DNA from: Herbaspirillum sp. RTI4
GTDB taxonomy: Bacteria; Pseudomonadota; Gammaproteobacteria; Burkholderiales; Burkholderiaceae_D
Assembly: GCF_034313965.1 (NCBI RefSeq)
Contig: NZ_JAVIWQ010000002.1
Coordinates: 1,488,001-1,552,000 of the forward strand
Reading direction: 5' to 3'
Length of the DNA stretch: 64,000 bases
Position numbers and translations under genes: made by a program. Of the stretch, positions 26,790 to 36,870 are shown in pieces (within the stretch, counting starts at the first letter, position 1; every line of letters begins with the position of its first letter). The notes below the pieces were generated by a model, which was not told the origin of the DNA, did no database searches, and worked only from the letters and a program-made list of their open reading frames with translations.

Positions 26790-28597
26790 TATAGCAGGGT
26801 GACTGTCATCCCGGTCTCGACCAGCAACTGCGCCGACAGGCTGCCGAAGTCGTAAACCTGATAATTCACGCCATCGATATGCAGGAGATCATCCTGCGAT
26901 TGCCAATGTTCCATACCGATTTCATTACCCTTGTCATCCAGCAAGCCTTGCAAACACACCGTGTCATCGCCATCGCCGTGCACAGCGATTTGTAGCTTGC
27001 CATCGTTGCTGAACGCGTTGCGGGAGCCGATGCTTAGCACGTCGTTGGCCGACAGCGTGAGCTGGTTCGCTCCCTGTCCCTGCATCTCGACTATTTCGAT
27101 TGAATGCAGGACATTGCCGTAAGTCGATTCATCAGTCCGTGTGCTCAGATCGAGCTGCATACCGGCAGCATTGAATTTCAGCGTGTCTATTCCCTCTCCT
27201 CCGTAAATGCCGGCGCTCGACTCGGTAAAGTAATAAGGATCCGACAAGGTGAAGACATCGTCGCCGGCGGTGCCCGCTATCGTGTGGAATTGCGCTATGC
27301 CGATATCCAGATCCGGTGCTGCGACGGGCAAATGCGGTGAGTTGTCGGTGAAGGTCAGGTTATCTAGCGCCACGCCGGAGGTGAATACGCGCAGCTCCAT
27401 TGCGGTAAAACCTTTCATCTCGGCGGGCAGGGTGTATTCATAATGTGACACAGCGTAGGCGGCTCCGTGATCGTTCAGGGTGTGGCTTTCCTTCATGATG
27501 TGTTGACCTGCATCGAGGTAGGAATAATTGACCTCGATTGTTGTGGCAATCGTGTCCTTTCCATGGGGCCGCAGGTTGATGAGATCGAAATTAAACTGAT
27601 TTTCCGTCCCGGATAGCTGCATGCTCATGAGGACTCCGCCATCGTCCATCTGGGCACTGGGTTCGGAGGTCGCAGTGGCAATGTTGTTTTCAACACGGCT
27701 AGCTGGTACCGCCATGGTCTGGTCGCTGAAATAGAGTTTGCTATCTCCATCATCCCAGAGCATTACTTTGGGTAAGTAGCTTGCGGGATTGGTGTTAGCG
27801 GTGGTCAAGGTAATCCACTCCGGGATTTTCTCATCGTCGAAAGTGACTACACGTTGCGGCAGGCGCACATCCTTGTACTGCGGTGCCGAGACATTCCCTT
27901 CGGTATCAATGTGTTGCGCACTCAGCGATATGCTGCTGGCGTTCGCATAGCTGCTGGTGGCCAGAGGAACGATCATCGTAGTTTCGCCGGCATTGTCGGC
28001 CATGACGATGCGCTCGAAGGTCTTGGTTTCACCCTCCTTGAGTACGGTGACGCGCACGATATCGCCCTCAAGCGCGACCTCTTTGGACCCCAGCGTGACG
28101 AGGGCTTCAGCGCTACCGTCTGCCGGGTTGACGCACAAGCTCACGCTGGAAGGTGCCGCCAAGGCTTTCTTCAGCCTCACTTCTTGCATCGCGATGAAGG
28201 CGCCAATGTCGCCTGCGCTATTGACTGTGCGCGCCAGGATGAGCCAGTCGCTGGTATGTTCCAACTGATCGAGCGCGACCCATTTTCCATCCTTGCTAGT
28301 GGCATCAATCCAACTGATGCCGCCATCGCAGCTGCATTGCAATTGCTCGCCCGGAGGTAGCGGCTCGACAAAACTGCCGTACACCAGCCGTCCTGATGCG
28401 CCGTCTGCGGTGAAAAAATCGGCCGGCGAGCCGGTGTTTCTCGACATGCTGTCTATTGTTTGCGAGGCGTTCGACAAACTGACTGAGGAAAGAGATGAGA
28501 GGGGAAGAGCGTCGCGAGAGGCGGACGACATTGTCGCCAGTTCTGAGTAAAAAAAATGAGGGGTAGTTTTTTCAATGCGGGAAGCAGGAGTTGTCAT
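26789..28597 (-). CDS. Large secreted protein with RTX/type I secretion style C-terminus
   Basis: This is a protein of about 602 residues with no classical signal peptide at the chosen start. The middle is beta-rich with Ig-like features (IVRVTVLKEGETKTF, SISLSAQHIDTEGNVS). The last 150 residues resemble C-termini of type I secreted adhesins: HTIAGTAGDDVFTL, GIYGGEGIDTLKF, LHSIEIVEMQGQGANQLTLS, then HGDGDDTV. Only one or two RTX nonamer-like units exist. No ABC/MFP/OMP exporter genes are in the window. The ATG at 28597 was preferred because upstream codons encode unrelated sequence, but no good ribosome site precedes either. Function is unknown; adhesion or biofilm is inference. Confidence 0.65.
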   Translation of the reverse strand: MTTPASRIEKTTPHFFYSELATMSSASRDALPLSSLSSVSLSNASQTIDSMSRNTGSPADFFTADGASGRLVYGSFVEPLPPGEQLQCSCDGGISWIDATSKDGKWVALDQLEHTSDWLILARTVNSAGDIGAFIAMQEVRLKKALAAPSSVSLCVNPADGSAEALVTLGSKEVALEGDIVRVTVLKEGETKTFERIVMADNAGETTMIVPLATSSYANASSISLSAQHIDTEGNVSAPQYKDVRLPQRVVTFDDEKIPEWITLTTANTNPASYLPKVMLWDDGDSKLYFSDQTMAVPASRVENNIATATSEPSAQMDDGGVLMSMQLSGTENQFNFDLINLRPHGKDTIATTIEVNYSYLDAGQHIMKESHTLNDHGAAYAVSHYEYTLPAEMKGFTAMELRVFTSGVALDNLTFTDNSPHLPVAAPDLDIGIAQFHTIAGTAGDDVFTLSDPYYFTESSAGIYGGEGIDTLKFNAAGMQLDLSTRTDESTYGNVLHSIEIVEMQGQGANQLTLSANDVLSIGSRNAFSNDGKLQIAVHGDGDDTVCLQGLLDDKGNEIGMEHWQSQDDLLHIDGVNYQVYDFGSLSAQLLVETGMTVTLL

Positions 28598-28980
28598 GGG
28601 AAGCTTTCTGAAAGGAAAACACAGATTGAGGAACCGCCCGGGTGCCGCAAAAAACGCCATGAGAAAACGGCACCAGGGCAAGGGCGTGTTGACGTTTGAT
28701 TTGGGAAATGGGTTCGACCCGGAAAGCACGCCCTGGTACGATAATCTGGGAGATTGATTCCGCTGGCAACGAAATTAAAGCTTCGCTTGTTAAAACGGAA
28801 GTCCTTCTATCGCGATGTCGTCAATAGTGTGGAGTCCACATTTTCTGTGCTGATGTGCAGACTTTAAAATTGACATGGGGAAGCCGCAATTGAGGCTTGC
28901 GCTGTCGTGCAGGGATATTAAAAATCACATCGATTTGACCGGTGCCATCCTGTTTTTGTCCTGTTTTTATGCTGTCCATG
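28598..28980. other. Spacer between the two large surface-protein genes
   Basis: A gap of 380 bp that should contain the promoter of the RTX-like gene and the end of the exoprotein transcript. A short dyad AAGCC/GGCTT at 28881-28898 has no T tract. No gene or known element is seen. Confidence 0.4.
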
Positions 28981-31900
28981 TCATGGAGAATTCAAGTCAT
29001 TACTGATAATAATCACTTCATCCTGTACGGAAAAAAGCCGATTACCGTCTCCGCCACGGCCTTCTGCTACCGAATTTTTGAGTAAGGAAGGCGACGTCAT
29101 GCCGTCGCTTATTTTAATGACCAGCAGATTGACATCTCCCGCTAATTTTGTCGTCAGCGCATCCGTATTCGTCCGCGTAATTCCCTCAAATCCTTGTTGT
29201 ATAGACAGCCCAATTACCTCCCCGATTGCCACGCTGCTGAGGGTAGTCGCCGGGGCGGTGCCAATAACCGGAGGGGCATTAATGAAACTCGCAACAGTAA
29301 GCTCCTGAGGTGTCGCCATCACGGTGACGGTGTCGTTCTGCATATTGATGACGAGGTTATCGGCACCATTCACAATCGCTACGCCGTTGGCGCTGACATT
29401 GACCGTAGTCAGACCTGCCAAATAGTTAGTCAAGCCCGGTAAATTGACCCCGCCTTGCATCGCGTTGAGATTGCTATTGCCGGTCACCATCAAACTACTG
29501 CCAAGCGACCCCGTAATATTTCCTGTCGTGCTGTTGAGCACTAACTGTCCGGCGCTCAAATTTCCATTGAGCGCCACGCTACCGTTCGCAGACAAGGTCG
29601 CGTTGCCGGCCACCTGCGCATTGCCGATCATGTTCAAAGCTTTGTTCGTCACCACGTTGAGGTCGAGGGTACTGACATTGCCGATCGTCAGGTTGCTCAC
29701 CGCATTGAACGCGGCCGAACCGCTGTTACTGGTGCAAAGATTGACGGTGCCATTAAGTAGGTTGCCGCCGAGCAGATTAAGGCTGCCATTTGGTGCCATC
29801 GCATCCAGCACAGCAGCGATGTTCAGCGTGCCGTTTGCCAGTTGCGTGACATTCGCAAAGATACTGAGAAGCGACAGGTTGCCCGCGCTAAGATTACCGC
29901 CCAGGCTCAAATTCCCGCCGGCAATCAGACTGGTGTTGCCACTGCTGGTCAGGTTCCCCGCAGTGACCAGAGTCCCGTTGGAAGAAATCGTCAGATTGCC
30001 AGTGCTGATATTGGCGACCGTCAAATTACCGTTACTCGCCAGAGTCAGCTGATTCGCTGCGCTGAAATTGCCGTTGAAATTGAGTGATCCGTTACTCGAA
30101 TGCAGGCTTAAATTCGGCGCAGATATATTGCCCCCCAAGCTTAAATTACCTCCAGACGATAAATTAATACTGCTCCCAGCCGTCAAATTTCCTGTCGTTG
30201 TTAAGGTCGTGTTCGACGTTACCGTCAAATTGCCAGTACTAATATCGCCAATCGTCAAATTGCCATTACTTGCCAGATTCAGGCTGACCGGCCCACTGAA
30301 ATTCGCACCTGGATTCAATGAGCCGTTAATCGAACTGAGGCTCAGATTCGGCGCACGGACATTGCTCCCCAACGTCACATTGCCGCTGGCGGACAAGCGT
30401 GCATTATTGCCAGCAGTCACATTCCACGCCGTGTCCAGTGTCCCATTGCTCGTCACATTCAGATTAGCGGTACTTACATTACCCAGCGTCAGATTGCTGG
30501 CACTGGCGATAGAGGCCGAACCGCTGCTGCCGGTATTCAGATTAACGAGACCGTTGAGCGTATTGCTGGCGCCCGTCAGATTGACGCTACCGTTACCGGC
30601 AGTGGCATTGAGCATCCCGCTGAGATTCAAGGGGCCAGTTGCCAGTTGCGTCACATTGGCCGTCGTACTGACCAGACTCAGGTTGCCGGTGGCGAGTGTG
30701 CCGTTGAGCGTCAAGTCGCCATTTGTGTTCAAGGCCGTACTGCCCACGGCCACGATTACGCCGTTAGTGGTCAGAGTCGCATTACTGGTTGCCGTCAGGT
30801 TCCCCGTGCTGATACTGCCCAGCGTCAGGTTACTGGCACTGGCGATAGAGGCTGACCCGCTGCTGCTGGTGTTCAGATTAATGAGACCGTTGAGCGTATT
30901 GCTGGCGCCCGTCAGATTGACGCTACCGTTACCGGCAGTGGCATTGAGCATCCCGCTGAGGTTCAAGGGGCCTGCCGCCAGTTGCGTCACATTGGCCGTC
31001 GTACTGACCAGATTCAGGTTGCCGGTGGCGAGTGTGCCGTTGAGGTTCAAGCCGCCATTCGCGTTCAAGGCCGTACTGCCCGTCGCCACGATTGCGCCGT
31101 TAGTGGTCAGAGTCGCATTACTGGTTGCCGTCAGGTTACCTGTGCTGATACTGCCCAGCGAGAGGTTGCTGGCGCTGGCGATGGTCACGTTGCCACTCGC
31201 GCCGGTATTCAGATTGGCCGCACCATTGAACGTGTTGCTACCTACCAGATTGATGCTGCCGTTGCTGGCCGTGGCGTTGAGTGTGCCGCTGACGTTTAAT
31301 ACTCCCGTCGCCAGTTGCGTCACATTGGCCGTCGTACTGACCAGATTCAGGTTGCCGGTGGCGAGTGTGCCGTTGAGGTTCAAGTCGCCATTCGCATTCA
31401 AGGCCGTACTGCCTACGGCCACGCTTGCTCCATTAGTAGTCAGCGTTCCATTACTCGTTGCTGACAGGTTAACGGTACTGATATTGCCTATCGTCAAACT
31501 GCCATTGCTGGCCAGCGTCAGACTCGTTGGCGCACTAAAATTTGTCGCGAGATTCAATGATCCGTTACTCGAACTGAGGCTTAGATTCGGCGCACTGACA
31601 TTACCCCCCAGCGTCACATTAGCGCGGGCAGACAAGCTGGCGTTGCTACCCGCAGTCACATTCCCCGCTGTGCTCAGGGTCCCGTTTGAAAATGCCGTCA
31701 GATTGCCAGTGCTGACATTGCCCAGCGTGAGGTTGCTGGCGCTGATGAGGGCTGCGCTGCCATTAGCGCTGGTATTCAGATTGGCCGCAGCATTGAACGT
31801 GTTGCTACCCACCAGATTGATGCTGCCGTTACTGGCCGTGGCGCGGAGTGTGCCGCTGACGTTTAATACTCCCGTCGCCAGTTGCGTCACATTGGTCATG

Positions 31901-34900
31901 GTGCTGAGCAGATTGAGGTTGCTGGTGGCGAGTGTGCCGTTGAGTGTCAGGTCGGCGTTCGCGTTCAGGGAAGTACTGCCCGTGGCCAAGATTGCGCCGC
32001 TGGAGATTAGCGTGCCATTACTCGTGACGTTCAGATTGCTGGTGCTGATATTGCCCAGGGTCAGATTGCTGAAGGTATTGATGGCAGCCGAACCGCTGCC
32101 GCCGGTGTTCAGATTGACGAGGCCGTTGAGCGTGTTGTTGCCGGACAAATTCACGCTGCCGTTAGCTGCCGTGGCGTTGAGCGTGCCGCTGACGTTCAAC
32201 ATCCCTGCCGCCAGTTCCGCGACGCTAGCCGTGGTACTGAGCAGACTCAGGTTGCTGCTGGTGAGCGTGCTGTTGACTGTCAGATTACCGTTTGCGCTCA
32301 GGGCGGAAGCCCCCGTCGTCACGATCACGCCGCTGGTAGTGAGCGAGCCATTGCTGCTGGCATTCAGAGTGCCGGCACTGACATTGCCCAGTGTCAGACT
32401 GCTGAAATCATTGAGGAAAGCCGAACCGCTGGCGTTGATACTGACCAGTCCGTTGAACGTATTGTTGCCGGTCAAATTAATACTGCCGTTACCTGTCGCG
32501 ACGTTGAGTACGCCGCTGATGTTCAACACTGCCGCGGCCAGTTCAGTGACCATGCCTGCCGTACTACCCAGACTGAGATTGCCGGTGCTGAGCGTGCCGT
32601 TCAGTGTCAGGTTGCTATTGCCGTTGAATGTGGCACTGCCGGTTGCCGCGATCGTGCCGGTGGTGGTCAGCGTGCCATTACTCGTCGCCGACAAATTAAC
32701 GGTAGTGATATTGCCTATCGTCAGATCGCTATTGCTTGCCAGGGTCAGACTCGTCGGGGCGCTGAAACTGGTACCGAGATTCAATGCGCCGTTGCTGGAA
32801 CTCACGCTCAGATTCGGTGCGCTGATAGTGCTCCCCAGCGTCACATTACCGCTGGCGGACAGGCTCGCATTACTGCCTATCGTCAGATTTCCGGTCGTGG
32901 TCAGCGTGCCATTACTCGTCGCGGACAAATTGACGGTAGTGATATTGCCTATCGTCAGATCGCCATTACTCGCCAGGGTCAGGCTGGTCGGGGCGCTGAA
33001 ACTGGTACCGAGATTCAGTGAGCCGTTGCTGGAACTGATGCTCAGATTGGGCGCGCTGACAGTGCTCCCCAGCGTCACATTAGCACTGGCAGAGAGGCTG
33101 GCATTGCTGCCCGCAGTCACACTTCCCGTCGTGTTCAGCGTTCCGTTCGACAGCACCGCCAGATTGCCCGCGCTGATAATGCCTAGTGTCAGGTTACTCA
33201 AATTATTCAGTGCGACCGAACCGCTGCCGGTGGTGTTAATGCTCACTACGCCGTTGAGCGTATTGTTGCCGGTCAGGCTGACGTTGTTACTGGTCACGAC
33301 GATAGTGGTAGTGCCAGTGACATTCATTTGTGCGGTGGATAGCTCGGTGATGCCGGACGCATTACTCGTCATGCTCAGGTTGCCGACGCTCAGATTGGCG
33401 GTGATATTGATGTAGCCGTTGCTGTTCAGGTTCAGATTGCCGGAGCCGCCGCTCAGGTTTCCGCCTAAGTTACCGCCTAAGTCGAGGTTGCCGGTATCGC
33501 TGATGTTGAGGCTGCCTGTCAGCGCAAGTGCATTGTTGCTGCTGAGGAGCACATTGCCGGAGGCGTTGAGTGTCGTCGTGCCGGCCAGAGAGGAGCTGTT
33601 GGCGCTTGCCAGCAGGATGGCGGGTGCGTTGAGGCTGACGTTGCTGTTGGTGCCGGTGATATTTAAAACGCCGGTCGCATTCTGGGTAATGTTCGCTGTC
33701 CCCGTCAGTTGCACCCCGATGCCCGAAGTGGCGACCCCCGTCAGGTCTATCTCGCTGGTGCTGTTTTGCGTCAGCGGGGCGGTGACGCTCACCCCTGCGC
33801 CGGTCGCGCTATTGCCTGTGACCTGCAAGGTGCTTCCGGCGCCCACCGTCATGGGCGCGCTAATCAATACGCCTGCGCCATTCGCGGTGGAGCCATTGAT
33901 GCTGATGAGGCTGCCGGTGCCGCTCTGTGTCACCGCGGCCGCAATTTCCACGCCGTCGCCGCTCCCGCCGGTGGTGCCATTGATGACGATGCTTCCCCCA
34001 CCGCTCTGCGTCAATGCCCCTTCTATCCTGGTTCCTGCATTGGCCACACTGGTCCCGTTGAGCGTGATATGGCTCAGGTTGCCAGTTTGCGTCAACGACC
34101 CTGCGATATCCAGTCCGACATTGCCGGAACTCTTTCCGAGGATGTTAACCGTGCTGTTATTGACCGTGAGACTGGCGTTGCTGCCCAGGATGAATCCGGG
34201 GGAAGTGCTTGCGTTGGCGCTTGAATTGAAGCTGCCTGAACCGTTCATAGTGAGGCTGCTATTGCCTGCAAAGATGACGGCGCCCGGCCCGGTACCATTA
34301 ATCACCAGCAGGCTTGAACCGGTCTGGTTCAGGTTCGCGTTATTCAAGTACACCCCGGCCAGGGAGGACACATTATGCGCAACGCCATTGAGTACCAGCG
34401 ACCCGCTGCCCGTTTGAAGCAGGCTGGCGCCAGTATCGGCATAGATGCCTGCGGTGCTGGTGGTATTGGTGCCAAAGGCGTCGCCAGTCATTGTCACGCT
34501 GCCACTGCCGCTGAGGAGCAAGCTCCCCTGCATATACACGCCCTGATCGAGGCCGGTCGCAGCGATGATCAGGACGGAGGAAGAGGATTGGTTAATCGAT
34601 CCGGAAATGTTGATTCCCATGCCTGCGCTGGAGCTGGCATTCAAGGTCACGCAGCCAGTGCCCGATTTGCTCAGATTGCCGGCCATCAACAAGGCGGTGG
34701 AAACTGCGTTGGCAGAGATCGTGATGTTGCGCGTCCCCAATTCCTGCACATTGACACCGGCTGCAATCGATATCCCATAAGGACCGCTTGCGGTGGCGTT
34801 GCCGATCAGGTTGAGTGTTCCGGTGCCGTTTTCCACAATATTGCCGGAACTTACCAGAACTGCATCGTTTGTACCGCTGATGTTGCCGGTGCTGACGCCG

Positions 34901-36870
34901 CTGATATTTAAGATATTTAATACACCGACGGCCGTACGGGTAAAGGCGGTACTCGCATTGCCATAAAAGGCCACGCCATTTGCCGCAGAGCTGTTGCCGT
35001 TGATAACACCGTTGGAATTGCTGAAAGTATTGTTGTTGTAAAAAACCACCCCATCACCACCACTGTTGCCGTTGCCGTTCACAACCACATTACCGCCATT
35101 GAGGTTCACCACGGAATTGTTGAACGTGATGGTGCCGGACGCATTCATAAACAGGTTTATTCTGTTGGAGCTAGACGTGATGCTGGCGGTTTCGGTGATG
35201 TTGTTGCCGGCGGTGAACGACAGAGTAGTGCTCACCCCTGCGGACTTGATGATGTCGGCGTTGATGATGATGTTGCCGGCTCCACTGCCACTGGAATTGG
35301 CGGTACTGAGGATGACGCCGGTACCGGCGTTGAGAGAAGTCTGGATGGTGGCGTTGTTGACCGTCGCGCTGCTATTGGCTCCAGCGGTGAAACTGCCGCT
35401 GACGCCGCCGGTGTAATTGGCATTGCTCCCCGAACTGATGGTGATGTCGACCGGGTCCAGTAACCAGCTACCGGCATTGCCCATCGCTGCGCTGGCATCT
35501 ACCAGGCCGAAGGCTTGCAGGTTGTTGTGGCTCGACGTTTCAACCGTGCCGCCGTCACCGCCCTGCGGGCCGCCATGCGCCGTAATGTTGCCGTAAAAAC
35601 CTGTGAAATTATCCGACCACAGCACCACTCTGCCGCCATTGCCGGTATCAGTGGCAGAGGCGTCAATGCTGGCGCTGGCCGCCATGACCGTGGCCTGTGC
35701 GTGCGCAACCTTGCCAGCGTTACTGCCCTGATAATCGCCGCCGATCAGCACCGTGCCGCCGCCAGTAGTGCCGCTGGCATCGATGAAGGTTTGACCGAAT
35801 AATCCGACCTGTTGCCCGGTCAGTGTCACGTTGCCGCCGACGCCGTTGGGATTGGCCACACTAATCGTGGCGCCCGATAAATTCACGGTCCCTGCCGCAC
35901 CGCCATCGACAATCACGCTGCCCTGACTGCCGGAGACATTCATCACGCCGGTCAGATTGATGACGTCGTTGAGCAGGGCATTGGCCGATTGCGCGGTAAT
36001 CAAGACCTGCCCGTTGGCAGCGTTAATCGTGCCGCTTTGTTCGACTAAAGCATTGGCGCTGGCGTTGGTCAGGATGAAATTGATCAGTTGCCCGTTCGAC
36101 AAACTGATGGTGGCCTGATCGCCCGCCGCCAACACCACGCGGCCAGCAGCGGCATTGATGACGCCACTGTTCCTGACCTGATCGCCCATCAGGACGACAT
36201 AGCCGCCTGCCGCATTGAGACTGCCACTATTTTGGATTAAGCCATTGCTGGTGCCGGCACCGCCGAAAATCAGATCCTGATTGCCGCTCATGAATGCGGC
36301 ATTGCCAATGTCCTTGGTAGACGCCATCAGCCCTGCGACATTGACCATCGCGCCATTGCCAAAGACGATGCCTTGCGGATTGACCAGGAATACCTGACCG
36401 TTGGCGGTGAGCGTGCCCATAATCTGGCTGCTGCCGGTCAGTCCGGTGACGCGATTGAGTACCGCTGCGCTGCTGCCCGGTTGCTGGAATTGCACGCTGT
36501 TGCCTGCGCCGATATTGAAACTGTTCCAGTTAAGGACGGCGCGGTTGCTGCTCTGATTGATGAGGAGGGAATTGGCATTGGTTTGCGCGATGCTGGCGGC
36601 ACCGGCGGCCACCACGCCGCCTTGCGGCAAGGTTTGCGCGAATGCTCTGGAGGCTTCGGGCAGCAACAGCGCTGAGCCGGTCAGTACTGCGCTGGCAAGA
36701 GCAATGTTGCGCATGGAAACGAAGAAAATATCCCACACGGGACCGCGATGAATACTACTGGCGCTGCCATTGCCTCTGCCGGCCTTGCTGTCACTGGTTG
36801 CGTTTTCCGCCACCACCATCAGCATGCCGCGTTTTTGATTAAAAATAATCCGATAAAGAAGCTGGTTCAT
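28981..36870 (-). CDS. Two-partner secretion exoprotein (filamentous haemagglutinin/HMW-like adhesin)
   Basis: This 2629-residue TpsA-type protein has an extended signal peptide region (NQLLYRIIFNQKRGMLMVVAE, then a hydrophobic segment, cut near AFA at residue 78) and a TPS secretion domain (about residues 79-340) with SVQFQQPGSSAAVLNRV and the NPQGI motif at 164-168. The rest is predicted beta-helix, dominated by tandem repeats of about 112 residues rich in Ser, Asn, Leu, Gly and Thr with phrases such as LTLGNISTGNLT. Such proteins cross the outer membrane through a TpsB/FhaC pore and act in adhesion or contact inhibition. No TpsB gene and no C-terminal toxin/immunity pair is visible. Very many N-x-S/T triplets occur. 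Confidence 0.9.
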   Translation of the reverse strand: MNQLLYRIIFNQKRGMLMVVAENATSDSKAGRGNGSASSIHRGPVWDIFFVSMRNIALASAVLTGSALLLPEASRAFAQTLPQGGVVAAGAASIAQTNANSLLINQSSNRAVLNWNSFNIGAGNSVQFQQPGSSAAVLNRVTGLTGSSQIMGTLTANGQVFLVNPQGIVFGNGAMVNVAGLMASTKDIGNAAFMSGNQDLIFGGAGTSNGLIQNSGSLNAAGGYVVLMGDQVRNSGVINAAAGRVVLAAGDQATISLSNGQLINFILTNASANALVEQSGTINAANGQVLITAQSANALLNDVINLTGVMNVSGSQGSVIVDGGAAGTVNLSGATISVANPNGVGGNVTLTGQQVGLFGQTFIDASGTTGGGTVLIGGDYQGSNAGKVAHAQATVMAASASIDASATDTGNGGRVVLWSDNFTGFYGNITAHGGPQGGDGGTVETSSHNNLQAFGLVDASAAMGNAGSWLLDPVDITISSGSNANYTGGVSGSFTAGANSSATVNNATIQTSLNAGTGVILSTANSSGSGAGNIIINADIIKSAGVSTTLSFTAGNNITETASITSSSNRINLFMNASGTITFNNSVVNLNGGNVVVNGNGNSGGDGVVFYNNNTFSNSNGVINGNSSAANGVAFYGNASTAFTRTAVGVLNILNISGVSTGNISGTNDAVLVSSGNIVENGTGTLNLIGNATASGPYGISIAAGVNVQELGTRNITISANAVSTALLMAGNLSKSGTGCVTLNASSSAGMGINISGSINQSSSSVLIIAATGLDQGVYMQGSLLLSGSGSVTMTGDAFGTNTTSTAGIYADTGASLLQTGSGSLVLNGVAHNVSSLAGVYLNNANLNQTGSSLLVINGTGPGAVIFAGNSSLTMNGSGSFNSSANASTSPGFILGSNASLTVNNSTVNILGKSSGNVGLDIAGSLTQTGNLSHITLNGTSVANAGTRIEGALTQSGGGSIVINGTTGGSGDGVEIAAAVTQSGTGSLISINGSTANGAGVLISAPMTVGAGSTLQVTGNSATGAGVSVTAPLTQNSTSEIDLTGVATSGIGVQLTGTANITQNATGVLNITGTNSNVSLNAPAILLASANSSSLAGTTTLNASGNVLLSSNNALALTGSLNISDTGNLDLGGNLGGNLSGGSGNLNLNSNGYINITANLSVGNLSMTSNASGITELSTAQMNVTGTTTIVVTSNNVSLTGNNTLNGVVSINTTGSGSVALNNLSNLTLGIISAGNLAVLSNGTLNTTGSVTAGSNASLSASANVTLGSTVSAPNLSISSSNGSLNLGTSFSAPTSLTLASNGDLTIGNITTVNLSATSNGTLTTTGNLTIGSNASLSASGNVTLGSTISAPNLSVSSSNGALNLGTSFSAPTSLTLASNSDLTIGNITTVNLSATSNGTLTTTGTIAATGSATFNGNSNLTLNGTLSTGNLSLGSTAGMVTELAAAVLNISGVLNVATGNGSINLTGNNTFNGLVSINASGSAFLNDFSSLTLGNVSAGTLNASSNGSLTTSGVIVTTGASALSANGNLTVNSTLTSSNLSLLSTTASVAELAAGMLNVSGTLNATAANGSVNLSGNNTLNGLVNLNTGGSGSAAINTFSNLTLGNISTSNLNVTSNGTLISSGAILATGSTSLNANADLTLNGTLATSNLNLLSTMTNVTQLATGVLNVSGTLRATASNGSINLVGSNTFNAAANLNTSANGSAALISASNLTLGNVSTGNLTAFSNGTLSTAGNVTAGSNASLSARANVTLGGNVSAPNLSLSSSNGSLNLATNFSAPTSLTLASNGSLTIGNISTVNLSATSNGTLTTNGASVAVGSTALNANGDLNLNGTLATGNLNLVSTTANVTQLATGVLNVSGTLNATASNGSINLVGSNTFNGAANLNTGASGNVTIASASNLSLGSISTGNLTATSNATLTTNGAIVATGSTALNANGGLNLNGTLATGNLNLVSTTANVTQLAAGPLNLSGMLNATAGNGSVNLTGASNTLNGLINLNTSSSGSASIASASNLTLGSISTGNLTATSNATLTTNGVIVAVGSTALNTNGDLTLNGTLATGNLSLVSTTANVTQLATGPLNLSGMLNATAGNGSVNLTGASNTLNGLVNLNTGSSGSASIASASNLTLGNVSTANLNVTSNGTLDTAWNVTAGNNARLSASGNVTLGSNVRAPNLSLSSINGSLNPGANFSGPVSLNLASNGNLTIGDISTGNLTVTSNTTLTTTGNLTAGSSINLSSGGNLSLGGNISAPNLSLHSSNGSLNFNGNFSAANQLTLASNGNLTVANISTGNLTISSNGTLVTAGNLTSSGNTSLIAGGNLSLGGNLSAGNLSLLSIFANVTQLANGTLNIAAVLDAMAPNGSLNLLGGNLLNGTVNLCTSNSGSAAFNAVSNLTIGNVSTLDLNVVTNKALNMIGNAQVAGNATLSANGSVALNGNLSAGQLVLNSTTGNITGSLGSSLMVTGNSNLNAMQGGVNLPGLTNYLAGLTTVNVSANGVAIVNGADNLVINMQNDTVTVMATPQELTVASFINAPPVIGTAPATTLSSVAIGEVIGLSIQQGFEGITRTNTDALTTKLAGDVNLLVIKISDGMTSPSLLKNSVAEGRGGDGNRLFSVQDEVIIISNDLNSP
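30300..33250. repeat. Tandem and interspersed repeats in the exoprotein gene
   Basis: DNA units of about 333-336 bp recur: the phrase GCCAGTTGCG(T) restarts at 30641, 30977, 31310 and 31877, with flanking sequence nearly identical over tens of bases. Shorter units around GTCACATT and CTCCCCAGCG are interspersed. Units are multiples of three and keep the frame open. Borders are approximate. Confidence 0.8.

Noticed and set aside
30068..33415. 1115-codon open frame on the plus strand, with neighbours at 29444 and 33419 giving almost 5 kb of open antisense sequence
   Set aside because: It is the antisense shadow of the repeat exoprotein; the Leu/Val/Arg-rich translation mirrors its Asn/Ser/Leu codons and has no domain or ribosome site.
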